From an uncultured Muribaculaceae bacterium (GTDB lineage: Bacteria; Bacteroidota; Bacteroidia; Bacteroidales; Muribaculaceae), in contig CAJTXL010000013.1 of NCBI GenBank assembly GCA_910583525.1, forward strand, positions 1 to 64,000: a stretch of 64,000 nucleotides of DNA, written 5' to 3'. The notes beneath the pieces were generated by a model, which worked only from the letters and a program-made list of their open reading frames with translations, did not search any database and was not told the origin of the DNA. This document shows positions 34,690 to 44,961 of this stretch, piece by piece. A program made the translations under genes and the position numbers. Every line of letters begins with the position of its first letter. The stretch's first letter is position 1.

Positions 34690-37600
34690 AGACTGCCGAC
34701 ATAAAGGGTCTCGTAATGAGTTCGTCCCGGCGGCGTGCGCTGAAAAGCTTGTGCGAGAAAGGCGGTGCGGCAACCGGCTTGGCCGGCTCGTCGGCGGCCA
34801 TGATGCTGTCGGCCATACCCGAGGTCGTGAAAACGCCTCTGGTGCTTGTAGTGGGCGACAATCTCGACGATGCCGGATATCTCTATTTCGACCTTTGCCG
34901 TCTTGTGGGCGAAGAGGCCGTGGCAATGTTCCCGTCGGGTTTCCGCCGTGACATAAAGTATGGTCAGGTAGATGCCCCAAATCAGATACTGCGCACCGAG
35001 GCTCTCGGGCGCATAAGTGCCGGGACGGTCGATTTTGTAGTGGCTTATCCTGAGGCTCTTGCCGAGTGCGTGCCTTCGCGCGAAGAGCTGGAAGAACATA
35101 CCCTGACGCTGAGCAAGAACGCCGTGGCCGATATGGCGAAGACCGAGAAGTGGCTGCGAGACAATGGTTTCAAAGAAGTCGATTATGTGTATGAGCCGGG
35201 ACAGTATGCCGTGCGCGGTTCGATTTTCGATATATTCGCCTATTCGGCGGAGCTCCCGGTGAGGCTCGATTTCTTCGGCGACGAAATCGATTCGATACGC
35301 TCGTTCAACGTAGAGACCCAGCTGTCGGAAAGACGTCTCGATAAGGTAGAAATCACTGCCAATATGAGCCACCGCGGCAGTAAGCAGTCGCTGCTCGAGT
35401 TCATATCGTCCGATGCCGTGCTCGCTTTGCGCAATGAGCAATTTACCGTCGAACGTATCGGTGCGATAGCTACAGGAGGTATGTCGGCATATACGCTTCT
35501 GACAGAAGACGGCGATGCCGACGCCATCGACCTTGTTGTCGATGCCGACGAGTTCGCGTCGAAGTTGGCTTCGTTTGTCCGCATTGCGTTCATGGCTTCG
35601 AAGCCCGGAGAGGACGGAACTCCGGCAAAACCGCGTGCCGGCGCTACGATGCGCTTCGACTGCACGCCTCAGGGCATATACCACAAGAATTTCGACCTTA
35701 TAAGCGAGTCGTTCAGCCGTCTCCAGTCCGAAGGCTATCGTCTTTGTATATTGTCGGACAATCCAAAACAATTCGAGCGCCTGCGTGAAATTTTTGCCGA
35801 CCGAGGCGACAAGATATCGTTCGAGGCTGTCGATGGTACTCTCCACGAAGGATTCGTTGACCATTCTGCTAAGCTGTGTGTGTTCACCGACCATCAGATT
35901 TTCGACCGTTTCCACAAATATACACTCAAAAGCGACCGCGCCCGTTCTGGCAAACTCGCCCTTTCGCTGCGTGAGCTTGGGCAGATTGAAGTCGGCGACT
36001 ATATAGTGCATGTCGACCATGGTGTGGGCAAATTCGCCGGGCTGCTGCGTACGAACATCAACGGTAAGATGCAGGAGGTCATAAAGCTTGTTTATCAGAA
36101 CAACGACATACTTTTTGTGTCGATACACTCGCTCCACAAGCTTGCCAAGTACCGTGGCAAGGAAGGCGTGCCGCCTAAAATAAACCGCATAGGCTCGGGC
36201 GCATGGCAGAAGATGAAGGAGCGCACCAAAAGTAAGCTCAAAGACATCGCGCGCGACCTCATCAAACTATATGCCGCGCGGCGCGACGAGAAGGGCTTCG
36301 CTTTTTCGCCCGACACATATCTGCAAAACGAGCTTGAAGCGTCGTTCATCTACGAAGATACCCCCGACCAGCTGACGGCGACGCAGGCTGTGAAGGCCGA
36401 TATGGAAAGCGAACGGCCGATGGACAGGCTCGTCTGTGGCGATGTGGGCTTCGGAAAGACCGAGATTGCCATCCGTGCCGCGTTCAAGGCGGCGGTCGAC
36501 GGCAAGCAGGTGGCGGTGCTTGTGCCTACTACGGTGCTTGCGTATCAGCATTTCCATACGTTCTCCGACCGGCTGAAAGAGTTCCCGGTTAGGGTAGAAT
36601 ATCTGTCGCGTGCCCGTACGGCCAAAGACACCAAAGCCATACTTGCCGATTTGGAAGCCGGCAAAATCGACATTGTGATAGGTACGCACAAGCTTATCGG
36701 CAAGAGCGTGAAGTTTAAAGACCTCGGACTGCTTGTCATTGACGAGGAGCAGAAATTCGGCGTGGCTGTCAAAGAAAAGCTCAGGCAGCTCAAAGTGAAC
36801 ATCGACACCCTTACGATGACGGCGACGCCTATTCCGCGCACGCTGCAGTTCTCGCTTATGGGCGCACGCGATTTGTCGACCATAGCCACGCCTCCGCCCA
36901 ACCGATATCCTATAATAACTTCGGTTGACGCGCTTAGCGACGAAACCGTCGCCGAGGCCGTCAACTTCGAGCTTGCACGCAACGGCCAGGTCTTTTTCGT
37001 GAATCACCGCATAGAGGGGCTTTACGAGCTTGAAGCCATGCTCAAACGGCTCGTTCCCGACGCCCGTGTGATAGTTGCCCATGGGCAGATGCCGCCCGAA
37101 AAGCTTGAAAAGGCCATCAACGACTTCACTGCGCACGACTACGACGTACTGCTTGCCACCACCATAATAGAGAGCGGCATCGACATGCCCAATGTCAACA
37201 CAATAATAATAAACAACGCCCAGAATTTCGGCCTAAGCGAGCTGCATCAGCTCAGAGGACGTGTGGGGCGTAGTTCGCGCAAGGCCTTCTGCTATCTGAT
37301 GGTGCCGCCCGGACAGCCGTTGTCGGCCGACGCGCGGCGGCGCCTGCAGGCCATTGAGAGTTTCTCTGACCTCGGGTCGGGCATACACATAGCCATGCAG
37401 GACCTCGATATCCGCGGTGCCGGCAACCTTCTCGGTGCCGAGCAGAGCGGTTTCATTGCCGACCTGGGCTATGAAACTTATCAAAAAATTCTCAGGGAAG
37501 CCGTGGTTGAGCTGCGCACCGAAGAGTTCCCCGACCTTGCCGACGATGCCGGGCAGAAGGAAGAGGAGTTCGTTGCAGACTGTGTGATAGAAAGCGACCT

Positions 37601-38036
37601 CGAACTGCTGCTGCCGTTCAGCTATGTTCCGCAGGAAAGCGAGCGTATAGCCCTATACCAGGAACTCGACAGCATAGAGCGTGACGACCAGCTCGAAGCA
37701 TTTGAGGAGCGTCTGCGCGACCGTTTCGGACGCATACCCGACGCCGCACTCGAACTGCTGCGCGTGCCCAAACTGCGCCGTTTGGCGCGCCGTCTCGGTG
37801 TAGAGAAGGTGGTTATGAAGCAAGGCTCGATGTTCCTGTTCTTTGTCGATGAGTCGAACAAGGCCTATTACCAGTCGCCTATGTTCGGGCGTCTGCTTAA
37901 CTATCTGCAGCACAATCCTCAGCGCGTGCACATACGCGAGCGCAACGGCCGCCGCAGCTTCTCAATCGACCGTGTCCCCACAGTCTCTGCCGCCTTGGCG
38001 ATACTCGGCGAAGTGCTGTCGCTCGATGCGATATGA
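34686..38036 (+). CDS. mfd: Transcription-repair coupling factor
   Basis: 1116 residues, normal for Mfd. N-terminal UvrB-like region (about 1-310), RNA polymerase-interacting domain starting near IVHVDHGVGKFAGL, superfamily 2 motor with Walker A GDVGFGKTEIA near residue 588, Walker B-like IDEEQKFGV, and the TRCF C-terminal domain. It removes RNA polymerase stalled at DNA damage and recruits UvrA. Translation is coupled to the SUI1 gene through ATGA. Its stop is only 3 nt from the stop of the convergent DUF4924 gene. Confidence 0.96.
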   Translation: MKTADIKGLVMSSSRRRALKSLCEKGGAATGLAGSSAAMMLSAIPEVVKTPLVLVVGDNLDDAGYLYFDLCRLVGEEAVAMFPSGFRRDIKYGQVDAPNQILRTEALGRISAGTVDFVVAYPEALAECVPSREELEEHTLTLSKNAVADMAKTEKWLRDNGFKEVDYVYEPGQYAVRGSIFDIFAYSAELPVRLDFFGDEIDSIRSFNVETQLSERRLDKVEITANMSHRGSKQSLLEFISSDAVLALRNEQFTVERIGAIATGGMSAYTLLTEDGDADAIDLVVDADEFASKLASFVRIAFMASKPGEDGTPAKPRAGATMRFDCTPQGIYHKNFDLISESFSRLQSEGYRLCILSDNPKQFERLREIFADRGDKISFEAVDGTLHEGFVDHSAKLCVFTDHQIFDRFHKYTLKSDRARSGKLALSLRELGQIEVGDYIVHVDHGVGKFAGLLRTNINGKMQEVIKLVYQNNDILFVSIHSLHKLAKYRGKEGVPPKINRIGSGAWQKMKERTKSKLKDIARDLIKLYAARRDEKGFAFSPDTYLQNELEASFIYEDTPDQLTATQAVKADMESERPMDRLVCGDVGFGKTEIAIRAAFKAAVDGKQVAVLVPTTVLAYQHFHTFSDRLKEFPVRVEYLSRARTAKDTKAILADLEAGKIDIVIGTHKLIGKSVKFKDLGLLVIDEEQKFGVAVKEKLRQLKVNIDTLTMTATPIPRTLQFSLMGARDLSTIATPPPNRYPIITSVDALSDETVAEAVNFELARNGQVFFVNHRIEGLYELEAMLKRLVPDARVIVAHGQMPPEKLEKAINDFTAHDYDVLLATTIIESGIDMPNVNTIIINNAQNFGLSELHQLRGRVGRSSRKAFCYLMVPPGQPLSADARRRLQAIESFSDLGSGIHIAMQDLDIRGAGNLLGAEQSGFIADLGYETYQKILREAVVELRTEEFPDLADDAGQKEEEFVADCVIESDLELLLPFSYVPQESERIALYQELDSIERDDQLEAFEERLRDRFGRIPDAALELLRVPKLRRLARRLGVEKVVMKQGSMFLFFVDESNKAYYQSPMFGRLLNYLQHNPQRVHIRERNGRRSFSIDRVPTVSAALAILGEVLSLDAI

Positions 38037-38039
38037 GGC

Positions 38040-38609
38040 CTATTTGGCCTGTTTGTCGTCGTCTTTGAAGAGCTCGTCTTTTTCGTCGAGGATGAAATCG
38101 GTCGAGAGCAGTGAGATGAATTTTGTGATTTGTTCGAATGCTTTTTCGGTTTCGGCCGAGACGGGTTTCTTTGCGAGACGCAGCATGAGCATGCCGTAGA
38201 GGGCGTTGAAGCATGTCTCTATTTCGCCGGCGCGGTCTTCGCCGGCTTTTGCACGCAGTTCTACGATGAACGGCAGGGTGTTGTAGAACTCTTTTCGGTA
38301 TCCGTCGAAGCGTGGGCGAGGGTCGGCGAGTATGCGCCGGTGCAGGTCGGCGAGCTGCCCGATGGTGTTTTTGTTCATCTGCAGATGCCCTTTTTCGACG
38401 ACGTCTTCTCGTCGCATCATGTCGATGAGCGATTCGTACCATTCGAGCATTGCCTTCTGCTGTTCGGGAGATAGATTGTAGCGGCTCACGACGTTTTCGT
38501 TAATTTTGTCGATGTCGAGTCCGTTGGCGCGTATGAGGTCTTCTATCTGCCACATGTAGAGCAGATATTGTGCTATGTTTTCTTTGCGGAGTTGCGAAGC
38601 GATAAGCAT
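38040..38609 (-). CDS. DUF4924 family protein
   Basis: 189 residues, mostly alpha-helical and soluble, starting MLIASQLRKENIAQYLLYMWQ, which I recognise as the Bacteroidota-specific DUF4924 family. No catalytic motif is apparent and no function is known. It is the last gene of the eight-gene minus-strand run, 12 nt after the TPR gene. Confidence 0.75.
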   Translation of the reverse strand: MLIASQLRKENIAQYLLYMWQIEDLIRANGLDIDKINENVVSRYNLSPEQQKAMLEWYESLIDMMRREDVVEKGHLQMNKNTIGQLADLHRRILADPRPRFDGYRKEFYNTLPFIVELRAKAGEDRAGEIETCFNALYGMLMLRLAKKPVSAETEKAFEQITKFISLLSTDFILDEKDELFKDDDKQAK

Positions 38610-38621
38610 TTTGTGTCCTTT

Positions 38622-40235
38622 TTATTTTTCTTTGCCGAAGATTGCGTCGTGGCGGTGCAGTAGGTTGAGGAATCGCAGGTCGTCGCGCAGTGGGCCGACG
38701 TTGACGCGACCGTCGACGGCTTCAGTCCAGTCGTGGTAGTTGGCGTATCCGAGGTCGAGGGCTTCGGCGGCGCATTTCATGGCCTTTTCGGTGTCGCCTG
38801 CCTGGGCATAGAAGCATGCGCCGTAGTAGTGTATTAGGCCGTCGTAGTCGGGAGCCGTCTTGAGTATGTTTTCCATCCACTTGGCGCCTTGGACTTTGTC
38901 GCCGAGGAAGAGCTGTGCGAAGCCTTTGAGCGAGCGCGGATTGTCGATGAAGAAGTGTTCCATCTCCGTCACTTTTTCATATAGCTGACGGGCCGCCGAC
39001 TGTTTGTTGAGGTATTTTTCGAGCACCCATGCGCGCAACATGGGGTAGAGGGCGTTTTCGGCGTCGTTGAGCATGGCTTCGCCGAGCAGGTTGGATGCTT
39101 CGTCGTAGTTGCCGGTTCCGACATATCCCATTGCCATTTCGACGAGAGCTTCGTTCGACTGGCGGTCGACGGCAAGCGCCTGTGCTCCGGCCTTGATGGC
39201 GTCGTCGTAGCGTTTGAGGGCGCGCAGTGCCCGTGAGCGCACCACGTAGTACGATGCGTTGTCGCGTATCATGGAAAGCGCGCGGTCTACATTGTCGAGG
39301 GCGCTTTCGTAGTTGCCGAGGGCGTATTCGCATTCGGCGATTGAGGCGTATATGCCGTGGTAGTTGTACAGTTTTTCGTCGAGGATGACGCGGTAGTCGT
39401 TTATGGCCGCGAGGTAGTGGTAGTGTGCCTGGGCCACGACGGCGCGTATGTAGCGGAACATGCCGACCTGCGGTGCCTGCGCTATTGCGTTGCTCAGACC
39501 TGCCATAGCTGCCGGATAGTTGGTGTTGCCGTATTCGAGCAGTTCGTTCATTGCGCGCGGATGTTTGTTGTCGGAGCTTATGGCGAGTATGAGGTCGTCG
39601 ACGGCACCGTTGTGGTCGCCCATCAGCCTGCGTACGGAAGCGCGGCGCACGTATATCTCGGCGTTGTTGGGGTCGAGGTTTACGGCTTCGGCGAGTTTCT
39701 CGTTTGCGGTGCCGAGGTTGTTTTCTTTGACGGCAACGCGTGCCTGGCCTATGTATGCTTCGGGTGCGCGCGAATTCAGACGTTCGAGGCGCTGGTAGTC
39801 GGCTTTGGCTTCGGCATATCGGCCGAGGGTGTATTCGGTGTTGGCTTTCTGATATATTACGGAGTAGGAGTCGGGCGCGATTTTTTCGGCTTCGACGAGG
39901 TCGGGCAGAGCTTGGGTCTCACGGCGTGTCTGGTTGTATATGCCTGCGCGGAGCACGTAGGCGCGCAGCCTTACGTCTTCTTCGGTGGCCGGTGCGTATT
40001 CGAGCACTTTGTTGACATCGGCAAGAGAGCGGATGTATTCGCTGTGGCGGTAGTACTCGTCGGCTCGCGACAGCAGTACGTTGTAGTCGCGAGGGTTTTC
40101 GCGCAGTTCTTCTTCGTATACGGCGAGTACGGCCTGTGTCATCGGGTTCTGTATTCCCGACTGGGCTTTAACCGTAGGGACTATTATGCTTGAGGCTGTC
40201 AGAATGGCCGTCAGGGCTATTTTGCGTAATGTCAT
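38622..40235 (-). CDS. Periplasmic TPR-repeat protein
   Basis: 537 residues with a signal peptide (about 1-25, ending VKA) and a nearly continuous array of 34-residue tetratricopeptide repeats from about residue 35 to 440 (for example ALGNYESALDNVDRAL, LGRYAEAKADYQRLE, TGNYDEASNLLGEAM). TPR arrays hold protein partners; none is evident here. It is 16 nt downstream of kdsA in the same run. Confidence 0.82.
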   Translation of the reverse strand: MTLRKIALTAILTASSIIVPTVKAQSGIQNPMTQAVLAVYEEELRENPRDYNVLLSRADEYYRHSEYIRSLADVNKVLEYAPATEEDVRLRAYVLRAGIYNQTRRETQALPDLVEAEKIAPDSYSVIYQKANTEYTLGRYAEAKADYQRLERLNSRAPEAYIGQARVAVKENNLGTANEKLAEAVNLDPNNAEIYVRRASVRRLMGDHNGAVDDLILAISSDNKHPRAMNELLEYGNTNYPAAMAGLSNAIAQAPQVGMFRYIRAVVAQAHYHYLAAINDYRVILDEKLYNYHGIYASIAECEYALGNYESALDNVDRALSMIRDNASYYVVRSRALRALKRYDDAIKAGAQALAVDRQSNEALVEMAMGYVGTGNYDEASNLLGEAMLNDAENALYPMLRAWVLEKYLNKQSAARQLYEKVTEMEHFFIDNPRSLKGFAQLFLGDKVQGAKWMENILKTAPDYDGLIHYYGACFYAQAGDTEKAMKCAAEALDLGYANYHDWTEAVDGRVNVGPLRDDLRFLNLLHRHDAIFGKEK

Positions 40236-40251
40236 GATGGAGTTTGTTTTT

Positions 40252-41064
40252 TCAGAAAGAGTCGATGGTGCGCCTTATGGCGACGAGACGTTCGAGGAGC
40301 GGTTCGAGGAGGTCGAGACGCAACATGTTCGCGCCGTCGCTTTTTGCGGTCTCCGGGGTGGGATGGGTTTCCATAAATAGGCCGTCGGCGCCTGTGGCCA
40401 CGGCGGCACGGGCTATTGTCTCGATGAGGTCGGGCTGTCCGCCGGTTACTCCCGCGGCAGTGTTGGGCTGCTGTAGCGAGTGCGTGCAGTCGACGATTAC
40501 CGGGCATTTGGAGCTTTGCTGCATTTCGGGCACTCCGCGGAAATCGACAATAAGGTCGCCGTAGCCGAATGTCGTTCCGCGCTCGGTGACGGCAACGTCG
40601 GTGTTTCCGCATGCCCTGACTTTTTCGACGGCGAAGCGCATTGATGCCGGTGCGAGGAATTGGCCTTTCTTTATGTTTACGGCTTTTCCGGTTCGTGCTG
40701 CAGCGGTCAGTAGGTCGGTCTGCCGGCAAAGGAATGCCGGTATCTGGAGTATGTCGACGAAGTCGGCTGCCATTGCGGCTTCGGCCGGCTCGTGAATGTC
40801 GGTGACTACGGGCACTCCGAGTTCGCGGCCGACGGCCGAAAGTATTGTCAGGGCCTTTATGTCGCCAATGCCGCTGAACGAATCGAGGCGGCTGCGGTTT
40901 GCCTTTCGGTAGCTGCCTTTGAAAGCGAAGGCAATGCCGAGACGGTCGCAGATTTCTTTAATGCGACGCCCGATGGCGAATGCCATTTCTTCGCCCTCTA
41001 TAACGCAAGGGCCGGCAAGCAGGAAAAATCCGGGTTGCGACTGTAGTTTATGGAATGTATTCAT
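40252..41064 (-). CDS. kdsA: 3-deoxy-8-phosphooctulonate (Kdo-8-P) synthase
   Basis: 270 residues, the size of KdsA. LAGPCVIEGEEMA opens the barrel; FKGSYRKANRSR and GTTFGYGDLIVDFRG are substrate and phosphate-binding segments. The cysteine at position 20 (GPC) is the metal ligand of the metal-dependent class; E. coli-type metal-independent enzymes have Asn there. It condenses arabinose 5-phosphate with phosphoenolpyruvate. The arabinose 5-phosphate supplier is at 31480. It overlaps the rsmE stop by 4 nt. Confidence 0.95.
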   Translation of the reverse strand: MNTFHKLQSQPGFFLLAGPCVIEGEEMAFAIGRRIKEICDRLGIAFAFKGSYRKANRSRLDSFSGIGDIKALTILSAVGRELGVPVVTDIHEPAEAAMAADFVDILQIPAFLCRQTDLLTAAARTGKAVNIKKGQFLAPASMRFAVEKVRACGNTDVAVTERGTTFGYGDLIVDFRGVPEMQQSSKCPVIVDCTHSLQQPNTAAGVTGGQPDLIETIARAAVATGADGLFMETHPTPETAKSDGANMLRLDLLEPLLERLVAIRRTIDSF

Positions 41065-41789
41065 AGTTCTAACGGTGCTGCTTGGTTGAGAGTGTGTATG
41101 GTGTTTACGGCTACCAACGCGGCGGTTTCGGTGCGCAGGCGGTTGTCGCCCATCGATATGGGTTCGAAGCCGCTGCCGTAGATTGCCATTTTGAGTTCTA
41201 CGGGGTCGAAATCGCCTTCAGGCCCTATCATGATGGCCACGTCTTTCGGTGCAACGTAGTTGCGAGCCAAGAGAGTCCTTGGTGTTCTTTCGTCGCAGTA
41301 GCCCATATATTTTAGGCAGTCGGAGTCGCACAGGCTATTGAGGAAACCGCCTATGGGTACCATTTCATCGATTTGCGGCAGTGTGGCCTTTAGAGATTGC
41401 TTCATGGCCGATACGGCGATTTTTTCGAGGCGTTCGCGTTTGATTTCTTTTCGCTCGGAGCGGCTGCAGAGCAGCGGCACAAATCGGTCGATGCCGATTT
41501 CGACGAGTTTTTCGATGAGCCACTCCATACGGTCGAGGTGCTTTGTCGGAGCTACGGCGACGGTAATGGACGGGTTCCACACTTTGGGCAGAGGTGTGCG
41601 GTAGTCGATGCGCACCATGGCGTGCTTGGGGTGTGCGTCGAGCAGGGTGCATCCGAAGAGGTTTCCGCGTCCGTCGACCACTTCGATGGTGTCGCCGGGC
41701 TGTTTGCGGAGAACGCGCACAGCATGTCCGCTTTCGGTTTCGGGAAGCGTTGCGGTCGATTCGATGTCGGGGGCGTAGAAGCGTATCAT
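41061..41789 (-). CDS. rsmE: 16S rRNA (uracil-1498-N3)-methyltransferase
   Basis: 242 residues of the SPOUT family: N-terminal PUA-like domain (about 1-70), then the trefoil-knot methyltransferase with IMIGPEGDFDPVE and MGDNRLRTETAA, the SAM-binding knot. RsmE methylates U1498 of 16S rRNA near the decoding site. Overlaps kdsA by 4 nt and lies 12 nt after the nucleoside transporter gene. Confidence 0.95.
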   Translation of the reverse strand: MIRFYAPDIESTATLPETESGHAVRVLRKQPGDTIEVVDGRGNLFGCTLLDAHPKHAMVRIDYRTPLPKVWNPSITVAVAPTKHLDRMEWLIEKLVEIGIDRFVPLLCSRSERKEIKRERLEKIAVSAMKQSLKATLPQIDEMVPIGGFLNSLCDSDCLKYMGYCDERTPRTLLARNYVAPKDVAIMIGPEGDFDPVELKMAIYGSGFEPISMGDNRLRTETAALVAVNTIHTLNQAAPLEL

Positions 41790-41801
41790 TCAGAAAAGGG
41801 G

Positions 41802-43118
41802 TCAGATTGCGTTGTCGCTGTCGGCTGTTGCTTCGGCGGCTTCGAGCTGTGTCTTGTCGGCTTTTGTGTCTTTGTCGTGGAAAATCAACATGAACAGGAC
41901 TGCGACTACGAGGGCATATCCGGCGAAGATAAGCCATGAGTGGCTCCAACCTTCGATTTGCGCCATGCCTTCAGGCTGTGAGTTGACGTAGTGGTTGATG
42001 ACCTGTTGCGCAACGAGGGTGCCGACTGTAGCCCCTATACCGTTTGTCATAATCATGAACAGACCCTGGGCCGAGGAGCGTATGTCGACGGTAGTCTTTT
42101 TGTCGACGTATAGCGAACCTGAGACGTTGAAAAAGTCGAATGCGATGCCGTAGACAATCATTGAAAGGATAAACAGCCATACACCCGAGCCGGGGTTGCC
42201 TATGCCGAAGAAACCGAAGCGGAACACCCATGCGGTCATAGCCATGAGCATAACCACTTTTATGCCGAAACGGCGGAGAAAGAAGGGTATAAGCAGTATG
42301 CACAATGCTTCGCTCATTTGTGAGATGGATATCAGGGCGTTGGCATTGTGCACGCCCCAGGTGTCGGCGTATTCGGGAATCGAGCCGAAGCCTTGTATGA
42401 AGGGGTTGGCGAAGCCGTTTGTTATCTGTAGCGATACGCCCAGAAGCATGGAGAATATGAAAAATATGGCCATCTGTTTGTCTTTGAACAGGGCGAATGC
42501 CTTGAGGCCGAGTGCGTCGGACAGTGATTTGCGGTCGCCTTTGCTTGTGGGGCATTTAGGCATGGTGAGTGAGTACAAGGCCAATGCGAAGCTTAGAACG
42601 CCCGATGTGACAAGCTGTGCCGCCGTGTTCTGAAAGCCTGTGAAGTTGACAAAGAGCATGGCGCATATGAAGCCGATAGTGCCGAAAACACGTACGGGCG
42701 GAAAATGCTTGACGGTGTCGAGACCGGCTTTTTCGAGCGCGGTGTATGCCACGGAGTTCGACAGCCCTATGGTGGGCATGAAAAATGCCACCGACAGGGT
42801 ATAGAGCGTGAAGAGCGCGCTGAAGCTCGGAGCGGAAGCCGACATGCCGTAGAACCCGGCGGCAAGCATGAATGCTCCGGCGAGGATGTGGCAGAGGCTA
42901 AGTGTTTTCTGTGCCTGTATCCATCGGTCGGCCACAATGCCGACAAGCGCCGGCATGAATATGGACACGACGCCTTGGATGGCGTAGAACCATCCGATTT
43001 CTTCGCTGAGGCCTATACGGAAAAGATATGAGCCTAAAGAGGTGAGGTATGCGCCCCATACGGCGAACTCAAGGAAGCCTAATGCAGCGAGGCGTGCTTT
43101 CAGTGTGAACGTTTTCAT
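41802..43118 (-). CDS. Nucleoside:H+ symporter (NupG/XapB family MFS)
   Basis: 438 residues with 12 predicted membrane helices. ARLAALGFLEFAVWGAYLTSLGSYL at the start and the helix-loop pattern match the NupG family of nucleoside-proton symporters. The C-terminal tail is charged and short. It imports nucleosides for salvage. It lies 22 nt after the bifunctional nuclease gene. The exact substrate range is not visible. Confidence 0.85.
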   Translation of the reverse strand: MKTFTLKARLAALGFLEFAVWGAYLTSLGSYLFRIGLSEEIGWFYAIQGVVSIFMPALVGIVADRWIQAQKTLSLCHILAGAFMLAAGFYGMSASAPSFSALFTLYTLSVAFFMPTIGLSNSVAYTALEKAGLDTVKHFPPVRVFGTIGFICAMLFVNFTGFQNTAAQLVTSGVLSFALALYSLTMPKCPTSKGDRKSLSDALGLKAFALFKDKQMAIFFIFSMLLGVSLQITNGFANPFIQGFGSIPEYADTWGVHNANALISISQMSEALCILLIPFFLRRFGIKVVMLMAMTAWVFRFGFFGIGNPGSGVWLFILSMIVYGIAFDFFNVSGSLYVDKKTTVDIRSSAQGLFMIMTNGIGATVGTLVAQQVINHYVNSQPEGMAQIEGWSHSWLIFAGYALVVAVLFMLIFHDKDTKADKTQLEAAEATADSDNAI

Positions 43119-43140
43119 TATCTTGTGATGTTTTTCGGTT

Positions 43141-43827
43141 TCAGATTTTGTCGGTGTTGCCTTCGTCCGCGCCTTTTTTGCGTTGCAGTATTTCGCTTAT
43201 GCGTGCCGCTTCTTCGTATTCTTCTTTTTCGATAAGGTCGGCGAGGGTCTGCTCGAGTTGTTCGATGGTGTAGTTTTCGGGTTTGGGGTCGGCATGATAG
43301 TCGGCACGCATGCCATACGGGCGGTTGTTTTCTTCGTTGTCGGTTTCGTCGGCCTGGTCGCTGTCGGGTTCGAGGTCGTCTTCGTCCAGCTCGCCCGGAC
43401 GGGTGAATTCGCTGTCGTCGATTATGAAGCCGGTCGCTTCGACGATTTCGGGGGTGGTGAAGATGGGCGTGCCTGTGCGCAGTGCTATGGCAATGGCGTC
43501 GGAGGTGCGTGCGTCGATTACCACGGTGCGCTCACCGTCGGAAAAGCTCAGCTCCGAAGAGAATATGCCGTCTTCGAAGCGGTATATGTACACTTCTTTG
43601 AGTTTTACGCCGAATGCGTGGGCGAAGCTTACGAAGAGGTCGTGGGTCAGAGGCCTTGGTGTGCGTATGCCTTCGAGGCAGATGGCGATAGACTGTGCTT
43701 CGGCGGCTCCGATGACCACCGGAATGCGTCTTAGGCCCTTGTCTTCGGCAAGCACGAGGGCGTACGCCCCCGATTGGAGCTGGCTGTAGGACAGGCCAAG
43801 GACGTGAAGGCTGACTCGTTCGCTCAT
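43141..43827 (-). CDS. Bifunctional nuclease (BFN/DUF151) domain protein with UVR motif
   Basis: 228 residues. The N-terminal BFN domain (about 1-135) has GLRRIPVVIGAAEAQSIA and VIDARTSDAIAIALRTG, the family signatures. An acidic linker follows, then a C-terminal UVR motif (LEQTLADLIEKEEYEEAARI) like that of UvrB/UvrC. Plant BFN homologues cut DNA and RNA; the role in Bacteroidota is not established. 12 nt after mnmA. Confidence 0.85.
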   Translation of the reverse strand: MSERVSLHVLGLSYSQLQSGAYALVLAEDKGLRRIPVVIGAAEAQSIAICLEGIRTPRPLTHDLFVSFAHAFGVKLKEVYIYRFEDGIFSSELSFSDGERTVVIDARTSDAIAIALRTGTPIFTTPEIVEATGFIIDDSEFTRPGELDEDDLEPDSDQADETDNEENNRPYGMRADYHADPKPENYTIEQLEQTLADLIEKEEYEEAARISEILQRKKGADEGNTDKI

Positions 43828-43839
43828 TGTCGTATTGTT

Positions 43840-44961
43840 TTATGCGTTTTCTGTTGAACGTCCGCTGATTATTCCCGAACCGAAACAAATGCGCCGGTCG
43901 GTGTCGTAGATGGCGGCGAACTGCCCCGGGGCAATGCCCTGTACTTTCACGTCGGAGTGTATGATATATTCGCCGGGAGCTCCGTCGGCTACGCGGCATA
44001 TGCGTCCGGGCAGAAATTCGGGCGTATGCCGGTTTTTGAACGTCACGGCCACGCCGTCTGGGGCTGAGGCGCTGTCACCCCAGGGGTCGGCGGTGATGAA
44101 GTGCATTTCGGCAAGGTGTATGGTGCGTCCGTACTGTTTCTCGGTGTCGTAGCCGCGTGAAACGTAGAGCACGTTATCGTCGATGTTTTTCCGCACCACG
44201 AACCACGGGCCTCCGCTGAGACCGAGGCCTTTGCGCTGGCCTATGGTGTGGAACCAGTAGCCGCGGTGTTCGCCGAGCTTGCGTCCGGTCTCTATCTCGA
44301 TTATGGCTCCGGGGCGTTCGCCCAGATGGCGACGGATAAAGTCGTTGTAGTTGATTTTGCCGAGGAAGCATATGCCCTGCGAGTCGCGCCGCAGCGCGTT
44401 GGGCAATTTTGCTTCGGCTGCTATACGGCGCACTTCTGCTTTGGGAAGCTCGCCGAGCGGAAAGACGAGGTGGCTGAGTTGCTCTCCCGATATTCGTGCG
44501 AGGAAGTCTGTCTGGTCTTTGACGGGGTCGACGGCCGTGGCGAGCCATTTTCGGCCTTCGTTGTCAAAGAGGGTAGAGGCATAGTGGCCGGTTGCCGTCT
44601 GCATGAACTCGAGTCCCCACCGTTGTTCGAAATATCCGAATTTGATGATGGAGTTGCACATTATGTCGGGGTTGGGCGTAAGGCCGGCCTTGACGGTGCG
44701 CAGGGCGTAGTCCATGACATTGTCCCAATACTCCTGATGGAGCGACACGACGTCGAACGGCAGGCCGTAGCGGCGTGCTATGAGCGTGCACATTTCGATG
44801 TCTTCTTCGGCCGAGCAGTCGCCTTCGCCGTTGTCGAGGCCTATGCGTATGTAGAACAGATGGAGCGGCAGCCCCTGTTCGGCAAGCCGGTGCACTACCA
44901 CGGCGCTGTCGACACCGCCTGAAATGAGCACTGCTGTCGTGGCGCTTTTGTTCTCTGTCAT
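43840..44961 (-). CDS. mnmA: tRNA-specific 2-thiouridylase
   Basis: 373 residues. VLISGGVDSAVVVHRL is the PP-loop (SGGxDS); the two catalytic cysteines are in NPDIMCNSIIKFGYF and DSQGICFLGK. MnmA adds sulfur to U34 of Lys, Glu and Gln tRNAs. The start at 44961 (MTENKSATT) gives an ATGA overlap with the upstream gene and the normal length; a longer frame to 45120 would run 160 nt into that gene. Confidence 0.96.
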   Translation of the reverse strand: MTENKSATTAVLISGGVDSAVVVHRLAEQGLPLHLFYIRIGLDNGEGDCSAEEDIEMCTLIARRYGLPFDVVSLHQEYWDNVMDYALRTVKAGLTPNPDIMCNSIIKFGYFEQRWGLEFMQTATGHYASTLFDNEGRKWLATAVDPVKDQTDFLARISGEQLSHLVFPLGELPKAEVRRIAAEAKLPNALRRDSQGICFLGKINYNDFIRRHLGERPGAIIEIETGRKLGEHRGYWFHTIGQRKGLGLSGGPWFVVRKNIDDNVLYVSRGYDTEKQYGRTIHLAEMHFITADPWGDSASAPDGVAVTFKNRHTPEFLPGRICRVADGAPGEYIIHSDVKVQGIAPGQFAAIYDTDRRICFGSGIISGRSTENA